Program-made: the position numbers and the translations under genes | Origin: an uncultured Rhodospirillales bacterium | GTDB taxonomy: Bacteria; Pseudomonadota; Alphaproteobacteria; ATCC43930; CGMCC-115725 | Reading direction: 5' to 3' | DNA: 64,000 bases | Assembly: GCA_903822185.1 (NCBI GenBank) | Contig: CAIJOA010000032.1 | Span: 124,001 to 188,000, forward strand | The notes under the pieces: generated by a model | Database searches by the model: none | Seen by the model: the letters and a program-made list of their open reading frames with translations, nothing else | Told to the model about the DNA's origin: nothing | In this document: positions 50,983-59,913 of the stretch, piece by piece | Position numbering within the stretch: the first letter of the stretch is position 1 | Layout: each line of letters begins with the position of its first letter

Positions 50983-51594
50983 ATGGCCGATCTGCAAAGC
51001 CTCGCCGACGAAAGCGAAATCCTGCGCATCCGCCGCCTCTGGGCCTTCAGCCGCGATGAGGGCGATTGGGAGACGGTGAAGACGCTGTTTCATCCCGACG
51101 CGATGGTCGCGATCTCTTGGTACACCGGCACGGCATTGGGCTTTGTCGAAGCCTCGAAGAAAATGTTCGGCAACGCCAAGCCCGGCATCCGCAGCAAACA
51201 TTGGTTCGGCAATTACCGCCTTTCGCTGCATAAGACGCGCGCGCTGCTCGAAACCGATATCGAAGTACGCGGCCGCGACTTCGTCGGCGAATATCTGTTC
51301 GATTTTCTATACGAAGGCCGCTTCTTCGACCGATTTGAAAAGCGCGACGGCGTCTGGAAGATCGCGCAATGGACCTGCGTCTATGACCGCGACCGGCTCG
51401 ACCCCGTCATTCCCGGATCGGTGCCGGCCTCCTTTTTCGAGGGCGTGAAATTCGACGGCCTCGACGCGCCGATCGCCTTCATGCAGTTCCGCCAGCGCAA
51501 GACCGGCCGCCCCGCCGTTCCCGTCATCATCGGCGGCACCGACGCGGAGACGAAATTAAAAAGCGACGCCCACGCCTGGCTGAAAAAGGCCTGA
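50983..51594 (+). CDS. NTF2/SnoaL-like protein
   Basis: The 203-residue protein has a SnoaL/NTF2-like N-terminal domain (ESEILRIRRLWAFSRDEGDWETVKTLFHPDAMV, about 8-40, and GVWKIAQWTCVYDRD at 124-138) and a C-terminal extension of about 60 residues that is not typical. The ATG at 50983 follows AAGGGATG with suitable spacing; an ATG at 50974 in the same frame is the alternative. It ends the cluster that starts at cysK. The substrate is unknown. Confidence 0.83.
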   Translation: MADLQSLADESEILRIRRLWAFSRDEGDWETVKTLFHPDAMVAISWYTGTALGFVEASKKMFGNAKPGIRSKHWFGNYRLSLHKTRALLETDIEVRGRDFVGEYLFDFLYEGRFFDRFEKRDGVWKIAQWTCVYDRDRLDPVIPGSVPASFFEGVKFDGLDAPIAFMQFRQRKTGRPAVPVIIGGTDAETKLKSDAHAWLKKA

Positions 51595-51608
51595 TCGCAA
51601 AAATACCG

Positions 51609-51708
51609 TGCGCCCCTCGACTTCGCTCGGGGTGAGGTCAGATTTTGCGTTGCATTCAAAATGCAGCGCACCTTCTCATCCTCATCCCGAGCGAAGTCGA
51701 GGGACGCA
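51609..51708. repeat. Intergenic palindrome, family P4, subtype b
   Basis: The outer arms are gtgcgcccctcgacttcgct and agcgaagtcgagggacgca; the inner module is gcgttgcattc..aaatgcagcgc. It separates the convergent NTF2-like and orphan binding-protein genes. Confidence 0.88.
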
Positions 51709-51729
51709 CGACGCTAACGCCGTCTTATC

Positions 51730-52746
51730 TTACGGCAGCGCGACCACGTAACGTTTGTCGATCAGGTTATCCAGCGAGACGTCGGGCTTCATCATGCCCT
51801 GGGCCTTATACCAATCGACCTGATGCTGCATGTCTTTGACATTGAGCCGCGCCTCGGGATCGACATAGGGAATGGCGACCGCTACCTGATCCGCCGTCTG
51901 GCCGGTGAATTTCGTAAGCAAGCCCATCATCTCAGCCGCTGCCGGACCATCTTTGCGCTTGCCGTCCGCGCCGGTGAAGGCGTTGTGATAATCGCGCATG
52001 CCTTTCTTGTACGCGCGCAGGAAAGCCTGAACCATCGGCTGTTTCTCGGTCGCCGATTTCGTCGAGGTGAAGACCGCCATCACCTGAATGCCCGGCACTT
52101 CATCGCCCGCCCAGCCCAACAGCTTGTTGCTGCCGCGATCGACCAGCGACAAGGCCAGGGTCGAAGGCATGAAGCCGACATCGGTCTGCCCACCGGTCAG
52201 CGAGGATTCGATATTGGGATTGGATTGCAGCGCCTGAACGCGAATGGACTTGAGGTCGATACCGTATTTTTCGGCGACGAGCCCGATGTCGTAATGCAGC
52301 AGCGTGCCGATCTGGGTAATCGCGACCGAATGGCCCGCCAGATCCTTCAATGATTTGACGCCGCCGTCATAGGCTTTGTTCGAGACGACAAACGCGACAT
52401 TCTTGAAGCTCGGCGCCTCGGCGGCACCCGCCGCGATAATCCGCAGCGCGCCCTGATTGCCGAGCGTGTAAAGCGCGCTGGTCAGACCAGCGAGACCGAA
52501 ATCGAGATCATGCGAGGCCACCGCAACGGTAATTGCCTGCGCCGCGTCGAAGAAAATGAACTCGGGATCGAGGCCTTCGGCAGCGAAATATCCCTTCTCT
52601 TTGGTGATATCCATCGCCGCGCTGGCCGCGACTTTGGAGAAGCCGATTTTGATGTGTTCCGCCGCGGAGGCCGACCCCGACGCGGAAAAGAACGCCGTCA
52701 GAGCAACGATAGCGGCATAACGCGATTGGCGGATGGTCGTGAACAT
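51730..52746 (-). CDS. orphan ABC transporter substrate-binding protein (NMT1/SsuA-like)
   Basis: The 338-residue exported protein has a signal peptide (1-28, ending SASAA). It is a close paralogue of the protein at 5331-6320: both share YKKGMRDYHNAF or YKKAARDYNDAF and the tail DKRYVVALP. No ATPase or permease gene is adjacent; the following genes on the same strand belong to the aap operon upstream and end 103 bases before this start. It probably delivers an unknown solute to a transporter elsewhere. TCGGGGGGAA is a strong ribosome-binding site before the ATG. Confidence 0.9.
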   Translation of the reverse strand: MFTTIRQSRYAAIVALTAFFSASGSASAAEHIKIGFSKVAASAAMDITKEKGYFAAEGLDPEFIFFDAAQAITVAVASHDLDFGLAGLTSALYTLGNQGALRIIAAGAAEAPSFKNVAFVVSNKAYDGGVKSLKDLAGHSVAITQIGTLLHYDIGLVAEKYGIDLKSIRVQALQSNPNIESSLTGGQTDVGFMPSTLALSLVDRGSNKLLGWAGDEVPGIQVMAVFTSTKSATEKQPMVQAFLRAYKKGMRDYHNAFTGADGKRKDGPAAAEMMGLLTKFTGQTADQVAVAIPYVDPEARLNVKDMQHQVDWYKAQGMMKPDVSLDNLIDKRYVVALP

Positions 52747-52848
52747 CGATATTCCCCCCGAGACTTTTTTGACGATCTGGTCCGTATTGGCGCACGACGC
52801 GGCGCACGATTCAAGAGCGTGGCCGAACGCCGATTGAGTCGGATTATT

Positions 52849-53595
52849 TTAATGCCCGAGAATATTGCTGAGAAACAACTGCGCGCGTTCGCTCTTGGGT
52901 TTCGAGAAGAAATCCGTCGGCGTTGCTTCTTCGACGATCTGGCCCTGATCCATGAAGACGATCTTGTCGGCAACCTGACGGGCAAAACCCATTTCATGCG
53001 TGACGACGATCATGGTCATGCCCTGCCCGGCCAGCGCCACCATGGCGTCGAGCACTTCTTTGATCATCTCGGGATCGAGGGCCGAGGTCGGTTCGTCGAA
53101 CAGCATCGCCTTGGGCTTCATCGCGAGGGCGCGGGCGATGGCGACGCGTTGCTGCTGACCGCCGGAAAGCTGACCTGGATATTTGTCGGCCTGTTCGGGA
53201 ATACGCACCGTCTCGAGCAGTTGCATCGCAAGGTCACGCGCGTCGCGCTCCTTCATGCCGCGCACCTTCACCGGCGCAAGGGTCAGGTTTTGCAGCACCG
53301 TTAGATGCGGAAAGAGATTGAACTGTTGGAACACCATGCCGACATCGCGGCGGATCGCCTCGATCTGTTTCGGATCGTCGGTCAGTTCGATGCCATCGAC
53401 GGTGATGCGCCCGGCCTCGTGCCGTTCCAGCCGGTTGATGCAGCGGATCATGGTCGATTTGCCCGAACCGGACGGGCCGCAGACGACGACTTTTTCACCG
53501 CGCGCCACTTCGAGGCTGACCCCTTTCAACACCTGAAACGCGCCATAGCGTTTTTCGACATTCGAGAGCGAGATCATCGGGTCAGTACCGGTCAT
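52849..53595 (-). CDS. aapP: general amino-acid ABC transporter ATP-binding protein
   Basis: The 248-residue ATPase has Walker [12 protein letters not shown] (about 36-46), Q-loop [13 protein letters not shown], signature [15 protein letters not shown] and Walker [15 protein letters not shown], typical of polar amino acid ATPases (GlnQ/AapP). It powers the AapJQMP importer of Rhizobium-type alphaproteobacteria, which has broad L-amino-acid specificity. The start ATG overlaps the AapM stop (ATGA at 53592-53595); a longer open frame upstream lies over aapM and is false. Confidence 0.95.
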   Translation of the reverse strand: MTGTDPMISLSNVEKRYGAFQVLKGVSLEVARGEKVVVCGPSGSGKSTMIRCINRLERHEAGRITVDGIELTDDPKQIEAIRRDVGMVFQQFNLFPHLTVLQNLTLAPVKVRGMKERDARDLAMQLLETVRIPEQADKYPGQLSGGQQQRVAIARALAMKPKAMLFDEPTSALDPEMIKEVLDAMVALAGQGMTMIVVTHEMGFARQVADKIVFMDQGQIVEEATPTDFFSKPKSERAQLFLSNILGH

Positions 53596-54641
53596 CGTTC
53601 GGTGCTCCGTTCGAGTGAGCGGCTGTAGCGGGACATGGAGAAGCAGAAGACGAAATAAATCGCCGCGACGAAGACGTAGGCTTCGACATAGAAGCCGCGC
53701 CATTGCGGATCGGTGATCGAATTGCTGGCCGTGGTCAGCAGATCGAACAGCCCAACGATCGTCACCAAAGTCGTATCCTTGAAGGCGGCGATGAAGGTGT
53801 TCACCAACGGCGGGATGGTGATCGACAAGGCTTGCGGCAGAACCACGAGGCGCGTCTTCTGGCCGAAGGACAGGCCCAGCACATCCGCCGCTTCGTACTG
53901 CCCCGTCGGGATCGCCTGAAGGCCGCCGCGAATGACCTCGGCCAAAGCCGCCGCATAAAACAGCATCAGCCCGACCAGTGCGCGGATGAGGTTGTCGATA
54001 TTGACCCCGGCCGGCAGGAACAGCGGCAGCATCACCGAGGCCATGAATAGGATGCTGATGATCGGCACCCCGCGCACCAGCTCGATATAGCCGACGCTGA
54101 GGGCGCGGATGATCGGATAGTCGGATCGCCGGCCCAGCGCCAGGAGGATCGCCAGCGGAAATGCCCCGGCGAGCGCGATCACCGACAGGAACAAGGTCAG
54201 CGGCAGGCCGTTCCAGAGATCGGTCGTGACGACCGGAAGCCCCAGCACGCCGCCATGCATCAGGATGAAGGACACAATCAATCCGACCACCCAGATCGCG
54301 GTGATGGGCCAGGCGCTGCGCCACAGGCGGCGGTCGCAGCTGACCACGACCATGCCGATGAAGAGAATGACGACGATGAGCGCACGCCATTGCTCGCCGG
54401 GCGGGAAGCGGCCGAACAAAATGAAGCGGTACCATTGCTCGATGAAGGCCCAGCACGCCCCTTCATCATTGGTGATGGCGCGGCAAGCGCGGCCGTCGGG
54501 CGCGCTCCAAGCAGCGTGAATGAGCCCCCAATCGATCGCCATCCACGCGCCGCGCGCGATGAGATAGCCGGCGACGAGGGTCAGGATCGTGTTCCAGACG
54601 CCGTTGAAAAGATTGGCGCGCGCCCAAGCGATGGCTTTCAT
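53592..54641 (-). CDS. aapM: general amino-acid ABC transporter permease
   Basis: The 349-residue permease has one extra N-terminal helix pair before the conserved core, like known AapM proteins. The EAA loop is [25 protein letters not shown] (about 261-285). It pairs with AapQ to form the channel. ATG at 54641 overlaps the aapQ stop (ATGA), and the 195-codon extension upstream lies over aapQ and is not coding. Confidence 0.94.
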   Translation of the reverse strand: MKAIAWARANLFNGVWNTILTLVAGYLIARGAWMAIDWGLIHAAWSAPDGRACRAITNDEGACWAFIEQWYRFILFGRFPPGEQWRALIVVILFIGMVVVSCDRRLWRSAWPITAIWVVGLIVSFILMHGGVLGLPVVTTDLWNGLPLTLFLSVIALAGAFPLAILLALGRRSDYPIIRALSVGYIELVRGVPIISILFMASVMLPLFLPAGVNIDNLIRALVGLMLFYAAALAEVIRGGLQAIPTGQYEAADVLGLSFGQKTRLVVLPQALSITIPPLVNTFIAAFKDTTLVTIVGLFDLLTTASNSITDPQWRGFYVEAYVFVAAIYFVFCFSMSRYSRSLERSTER

Positions 54642-55609
54642 CGCGCCATCCCCTTTAAGGCGAGACGCGCATTGTACCAGTTGAGCAACGCCGAGGTGAT
54701 AAGGCTCAAGCCGAGATAGATGATCATCATCAGCGAGATTGCCTCGATCGCCTGGCCGGTATTGTTCAGCGTCGTGTTGGTGATCGCCATCAGTTCGGGG
54801 AAGCCGATCGCCACCGCCAGCGACGAGTTCTTGATCAGCGCCTGATAGTCGGTGATCAACGGCGGCAGAATGATACGCCGCGCCTGCGGCAGGACGATAA
54901 GGAATAAGGCCTGACGCGGTTTGAGCCCTAGGGCCAGGGCCGCTTCGGTTTGGCCTTTGGAGACACCCTCGATGCCGGCGCGCACGATCTCGGCGATGAA
55001 GGCGGCGGTATAGATGACGAGCCCGATCAGCAACGCGGCGAATTCCGGCGTGACGATATGACCGCCCGCGAAATTGAACCCGGCGAGATGCGGTATGTCC
55101 CAATGAAAGCCGCCTTCGAACGACGGCAGCGGAATGGTCAGTCCGCGGTTCGACAGGAAGAACCCGGGCATGATCTGCCACGCCTGACGCGGCGGCGGCG
55201 CCGACACACGAAACAGATCCCACCACACGAACAGTTGCAGCAGCAGCGGCACATTGCGGATCGCCTGGATATACAGCGCGGCGATATGGCGGATCAGCCA
55301 GTTGCGCGACATGCGCGCGACGCCGACGATCAAACCCAGAATCGTTGCGAGGATGCAGCCGAGGACGCCGACTTCGAGCGTATTCGCCAGTCCGACCAGC
55401 AAGGCGCGGCCATAGGAGTCTGCCGACGTGTAGGGGATCAGCTTTTCGCCGATCTCGAATGCCGCCTCGCGGTCGAGATAAGCGAAGCCGGTGGCGACGC
55501 CTTGCCGCGCGAGGTTGTCGAGCGTGTTGTGAATGAGATACGCGCCAAGCCCGACAACGATCGCGAGGACGAGAAGCTGCGGCAGCAGGATGCGGAGCTT
55601 TGCGGTCAT
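54638..55609 (-). CDS. aapQ: general amino-acid ABC transporter permease
   Basis: The 323-residue permease has an N-terminal helix (RILLPQLLVLAIVVGLGAYLI), a conserved FFLSNRGLTIPLP segment seen in AapQ, and the EAA loop TEAALALGLKPRQALFLIVLPQARRI (about 230-255). It couples to AapM by a four-base overlap. A palindrome separates it from aapJ. Confidence 0.94.
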   Translation of the reverse strand: MTAKLRILLPQLLVLAIVVGLGAYLIHNTLDNLARQGVATGFAYLDREAAFEIGEKLIPYTSADSYGRALLVGLANTLEVGVLGCILATILGLIVGVARMSRNWLIRHIAALYIQAIRNVPLLLQLFVWWDLFRVSAPPPRQAWQIMPGFFLSNRGLTIPLPSFEGGFHWDIPHLAGFNFAGGHIVTPEFAALLIGLVIYTAAFIAEIVRAGIEGVSKGQTEAALALGLKPRQALFLIVLPQARRIILPPLITDYQALIKNSSLAVAIGFPELMAITNTTLNNTGQAIEAISLMMIIYLGLSLITSALLNWYNARLALKGMAR

Positions 55610-55621
55610 GGCATTAAAACC

Positions 55622-55718
55622 ACGAGCCCTTCGACACGCTCAGGGTGAGGTGAATCGCAATCTGGCATGAGATGCAGCGCAAAATTTTTCCTCACCCTGA
55701 GCTTGTCGAAGGGCTCGG
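55622..55718. repeat. Intergenic palindrome, family P4, subtype a, inside aap operon
   Basis: The outer arms are gcccttcgacacgctcaggg and ccctgagcttgtcgaagggc, with inner gagatgcagcgc. It lies in the 136-base gap between the aapJ stop and aapQ start. The same location is used by a different palindrome in the operon at 40222-42843. Confidence 0.88.
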
Positions 55719-55745
55719 AATATCGGTGCAATGCCCCTGCCCCGC

Positions 55746-56765
55746 TCAGCGGATCGGCATCCCGTACATCAGGCCGCCCTGGGTCCAGAGCGCGTTGAGG
55801 CCGCGGTCGAGCTTCAAGGCGGAATCCTTGCCGACATTGCGGTCGAAAATCTCGCCGTAATTGCCGACGCGCTTGATGATGGTGTAGGCCCAGTCTTCGC
55901 CGAGATGCAGCGACTTGCCCATGCCCGGCTTCACGCCCAGCATGCGTTGTATCTCCGGGTCGTCGCTCTTTTTCATCTCATCGACATTCTGAGATGTAAC
56001 GCCCTTTTCCTCCGCGTCGATCATAGCGAACATGGTCCAACGAACGACTTCGAACCATTCGTCGTCGCCCTGGCGCACGACAGCGGCCAGGGGTTCCTTC
56101 GAGGCGATCTCGGGCAGGATGACGTAATCGTCGGGATTGGGCGCTTTGCCCGCGCGGCTGGCGGCAAGGCCGGATCGATCAGCGGTGAAGGAATCGCAGC
56201 GGCCCGAATAAAACGCGTTCTCAACCTCGTCCAGCCGCTCGATCACGAGCGGCTTGAAGGTCATCTTGTTGGCGCGGAAATAATCGGTGAGATTGGACTC
56301 GGTCGTCGTGCCGGACTGAACGCAGACGGTGGCACCGTCCAGTTCCTTGGCGCTTTTGACGCCGGCCTTCTTGGCCACCATGAAACCCTGGCCGTCATAA
56401 TAATTCGGCGGCGCGAAGAGGAAGCCGAGATCGCCTTCGCGCGTCAGGGTCCAGGTCGTGTTACGGGTCAGGATATCGATTTCACCGGACTGCAGCATGG
56501 TGAAACGCTGCTGCGTCGTGGCGGGCACATATTTCGTTTTGTCGGGATCGCCCAGCACGGCGGCGGCGACTGCGCGGCAGGTATCGACGTCGATGCCGGT
56601 ATATTTGCCCTGACGATCCGGGATCGAAAATCCGGCCAGACCGGTGGTAACACCGCAGGTCACGACGCCGTTCTTCTTGACCTTATCGAGGGTCGGTCCC
56701 GCCAAAGCCGGACCGGCGAATGCCACCATCACAAGCGCAACCGCCAGCGTCGTCGCCTTGATCAT
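55746..56765 (-). CDS. aapJ: general amino-acid ABC transporter substrate-binding protein
   Basis: The 339-residue periplasmic protein has a signal peptide (1-22, ending ALA) and the SBP_bac_3 fold with GFSIPDRQGKYTGIDVDTCRAVAAAVLGD and RFTMLQSGEIDILTRNTTWTL, diagnostic for AapJ. It binds L-amino acids for import. It is the first gene of aapJ-aapQ-aapM-aapP, and the binding protein must be made in excess over the membrane parts, which the palindrome after it could arrange. Confidence 0.95.
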   Translation of the reverse strand: MIKATTLAVALVMVAFAGPALAGPTLDKVKKNGVVTCGVTTGLAGFSIPDRQGKYTGIDVDTCRAVAAAVLGDPDKTKYVPATTQQRFTMLQSGEIDILTRNTTWTLTREGDLGFLFAPPNYYDGQGFMVAKKAGVKSAKELDGATVCVQSGTTTESNLTDYFRANKMTFKPLVIERLDEVENAFYSGRCDSFTADRSGLAASRAGKAPNPDDYVILPEIASKEPLAAVVRQGDDEWFEVVRWTMFAMIDAEEKGVTSQNVDEMKKSDDPEIQRMLGVKPGMGKSLHLGEDWAYTIIKRVGNYGEIFDRNVGKDSALKLDRGLNALWTQGGLMYGMPIR

Positions 56766-56807
56766 CCCCAGCTCTCCCCTGCCACACGCAGGGGAGATAC
56801 TAGGCGG

Positions 56808-59800
56808 TTAGTGCCGTTCCGTCACGGGTTCCGCGTCGATGACGGCATGATCTTCGGCCTTATGGGTCGCGGCGATCAGCATATAGACCGCCGGGACGAC
56901 ATAGAGCGTGAACAGCGTGCCGATGCCGAGGCCAGTGAAAATCACCAAACCGATGGCGAAACGCGACACTGCGCCGGCGCCACTAGCGGTCAAAAGTGGC
57001 ACGACACCCAGCACCATCGCCGCCGTGGTCATCAGGATCGGGCGGAACCGGATTCCGGCCGCTTCCTCGATCGCTTCGCGTTTCGTCCTGCCCTGCGCCT
57101 GCAGGGCGTTGGCGAATTCGACGATCAGGATGCCGTGCTTTGAAATGAGGCCCATCAGCGTCACCAGCCCGACCATCGTGTAGATGTTGAGGCTGGCGCC
57201 GTTGATGCGGAAGACGCCGCAAATCAGGATGAACAAAAGCGCACCGGCGATCGACATCGGCACCGACACGAGGATGACGAGCGGATCGCGGAAGCTTTCG
57301 AACAAGGCGGCCAGCGACAGGAAGATGATGATGACCGCGAAGGCGAAGGTCGTGACGAAGCCCGAGGACTCCTGCACGAACTGCCGCAACTGACCGGCGG
57401 TATCGACCGTGTAGCCTTGCGGCAAGGTCCGCGCCGCCACGCCCTGCAGATATTCATACGCCGCGCCGGTCGGCAGGACGCTGACGCCCTGGATGGTTGC
57501 GGAGTTGAGCTGCTGGAAGTGGTTGAGCGATTCCGGCACCGTCTTGGTCGTGATGGTCGCCACCGTCGAAACCGGGATCGGCGTGCCGTCCGGCGTCTTG
57601 ATGTAATAGTTCGACAATTGATCGACGTTGAGACGCGAGGTCTGCGCCACTTGCGGAATGACCTTATAAGACCGTCCGGCGAGGCTGAAGTAATTGACGT
57701 AGCCGCCACCGAGGGCTGAGGCCATCGCCGCGCCGATATCGTTCATCTTCAGACCGAGCTGCGCCGTCTTTTCACGATCGATTGACAAGGTGCTTTGCGG
57801 TTGGTCGAACTTCAAATCGGTATCGACGAAGAAGAAGTTACCGCTCGACGCCGCTTCCTTGAGGAAGGCCTGGGCAACCGTATTCAACTGCTCGAACGAA
57901 TCCGTCGTGGTGATGACGAACTGGATCGGCAGACCAAAGGCGCCCGGCAAGGACGGCGGCAAGGCCGTCGCCGCACGTTCGCCCGCGATCTTGGTATTGA
58001 TGTCCTGCTGCATCAACGGCTGAATCGCGTTGGCGGTCCGGGTGCGCTGATCCCATGGCTTCAGCGCAAGACCGGCCAGCGATTGACCCGGCACGTCGAG
58101 CTGGAACGCATGCTGCAATTCCGGATAGGTCGAGAAAATGCCGTAGAGCTGCTTAGTATAAAGCAATTTCTGTTGCAGCGTCGCATTCGGCGCCGTCGTC
58201 GCAAAGGCGATGACGAAGCCTTGATCCTCGTCCGGCGCAAGCTGGCGCGGCGCGAAGCTGTAGAGGAAATAGATGCTGCAGAAGATGATCGCGGCGAACA
58301 CACCTGTGACGGCGACGGTATTAAGGCTGCCGTGCAGCGTGCGCTCATACTTGCCGCGCAGCTTGTCGAAGTTGCGGTCGATGAAGCCGCTGAACCGCGC
58401 TTGCCAACCGGTCTGCTCGCTGTGCGGCTTTAGAAGGCGTGAAGCCATCATCGGCGACAAGGTCAAAGCCACGATCGCCGATACCGTCACCGCACCCACC
58501 AACGTGAAGGCGAATTCGGTGAACAGCGCGCCGGTCAGGCCGCCTTGGAAACCGATCGGCACATAGACCGCGATCAGCACGACCGTCATGGCGATGATCG
58601 GACCACCCAATTCGCGTGCCGCCAGCATGGACGCTTGCATCGCGCCGACGCCGTCTTCGAGATGGCGATTGACGTTCTCGACCACGATGATCGCGTCATC
58701 GACGACGAGCCCGATCGCCAGCACCAGGGCCAGCAGCGTCAGCAGATTGATCGAGAAGCCGAACAACAACATCATCATGAAGGTGCCGATCAGCGACACC
58801 GGGATGGCGATGGCCGGAATGATGACCGAGCGCAGCGACCCGAGGAACACGAACACGACAAGGATAACGATCACGATCGATTCGATGAGGCCTTTGACGA
58901 CCTCGCTGATCGCACTGTTCACGAACTCGGTCGAATCATAGATCACCTCTTCCTGCAGCCCTTGCGGCAACTGGGCTTTGACGTCGGGAAGAATCTTGTA
59001 AACGCCTTTGACCACGTCGAGCAGATTGGCGGTCGGCGCGACCTGGATGCCGATATAGACCGCGTCTTGGCCGTCGAAGGCGACGCGTGATTCATAACTG
59101 TCGGCGCCCAGGGTGACCGCGGCGACGTCCTGCAATTTGACGTTGGCGCCGTTGCCCTGCTTGACGATCAGGTTGCGGAATTCCTCGAGCGTATGAAGAT
59201 TGGTCGAGGCGGTCAGATTGACCTGAACCATCTGGCCCTTGGTCGAGCCGAGGCCGGCGATGAAGTTGTTGCTCGTGAGCGCCGCGCTGACATCGGCGGC
59301 GGTCAGGCCATAGGCGGCCATCTTTTCGGGATCGAGCCAAGCGCGCAGGGCAAAGTTCTGGCCGCCGATGATTTCCGCCGTCTGCACGCCGGTGACCGCC
59401 TGCATCTTCGGCTGCACGACGCGGACCAGATAATCCGTGATCTGATTCGCCTTCAGCACTTCGCTTTTGAAGCCGATATACATCGCATCGAAGGTCTGGC
59501 CGACCTTGATGTCGATGACGGGCTGCTGCGAGCCCGGCGGCAACTGGTTCAGCACCGAGCTGACCTTGCTGGTGATTTCGGTCATCGCCTTGTCGCCATC
59601 GTAATTGAGGCGAAGATTGGCGGTGATCACGCTGACGCTCGATTGGCTGGTCGAGTTCATGTAATCGATGCCGTTCGCCTGGGCGATGGCGTTTTCGAGC
59701 GGCGTCGTGATGAAGCCGGCCACGACGTCCGGATCAGCGCCGTAATAGGTCGTCGTGATGGTGACCACGGCATTTTCCGTGCGCGGGAACTGCAACACCG

Positions 59801-59897
59801 GGAGCGAGCCGAGCGCGCGCAGCCCGAGGACGATGATCATCAGGCTGATCACCGTCGCCAGAACCGGGCGGCGAATGAAGATATCGGTGAATTTCAT
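56808..59897 (-). CDS. RND-family (HAE1) efflux pump inner-membrane protein
   Basis: The 1029-residue protein has the AcrB/MexB layout: TM1 near 12-30, a large periplasmic domain, a cluster of helices around 330-500 that includes the proton-relay pair LVVDDAIIVVENVNRHLEDG (Asp-Asp near 407-408), a second periplasmic domain, and the final helices with GLISKHGILIVEFANALQ. It expels drugs or metabolites using the proton gradient. It is last in the tetR-OMF-MFP-RND operon. Its length and motifs are normal. Confidence 0.95.
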   Translation of the reverse strand: MKFTDIFIRRPVLATVISLMIIVLGLRALGSLPVLQFPRTENAVVTITTTYYGADPDVVAGFITTPLENAIAQANGIDYMNSTSQSSVSVITANLRLNYDGDKAMTEITSKVSSVLNQLPPGSQQPVIDIKVGQTFDAMYIGFKSEVLKANQITDYLVRVVQPKMQAVTGVQTAEIIGGQNFALRAWLDPEKMAAYGLTAADVSAALTSNNFIAGLGSTKGQMVQVNLTASTNLHTLEEFRNLIVKQGNGANVKLQDVAAVTLGADSYESRVAFDGQDAVYIGIQVAPTANLLDVVKGVYKILPDVKAQLPQGLQEEVIYDSTEFVNSAISEVVKGLIESIVIVILVVFVFLGSLRSVIIPAIAIPVSLIGTFMMMLLFGFSINLLTLLALVLAIGLVVDDAIIVVENVNRHLEDGVGAMQASMLAARELGGPIIAMTVVLIAVYVPIGFQGGLTGALFTEFAFTLVGAVTVSAIVALTLSPMMASRLLKPHSEQTGWQARFSGFIDRNFDKLRGKYERTLHGSLNTVAVTGVFAAIIFCSIYFLYSFAPRQLAPDEDQGFVIAFATTAPNATLQQKLLYTKQLYGIFSTYPELQHAFQLDVPGQSLAGLALKPWDQRTRTANAIQPLMQQDINTKIAGERAATALPPSLPGAFGLPIQFVITTTDSFEQLNTVAQAFLKEAASSGNFFFVDTDLKFDQPQSTLSIDREKTAQLGLKMNDIGAAMASALGGGYVNYFSLAGRSYKVIPQVAQTSRLNVDQLSNYYIKTPDGTPIPVSTVATITTKTVPESLNHFQQLNSATIQGVSVLPTGAAYEYLQGVAARTLPQGYTVDTAGQLRQFVQESSGFVTTFAFAVIIIFLSLAALFESFRDPLVILVSVPMSIAGALLFILICGVFRINGASLNIYTMVGLVTLMGLISKHGILIVEFANALQAQGRTKREAIEEAAGIRFRPILMTTAAMVLGVVPLLTASGAGAVSRFAIGLVIFTGLGIGTLFTLYVVPAVYMLIAATHKAEDHAVIDAEPVTERH

Positions 59898-59913
59898 GAC
59901 CCGTCCCCTCGCC

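Noticed and set aside
53592-55226. Possible 544-residue fused permease and, at 52849-54456, a 535-residue fused ATPase
   Set aside because: The N-terminal extensions lie over the preceding aap genes in another frame. The internal starts with ATGA overlaps give proteins of normal family length.
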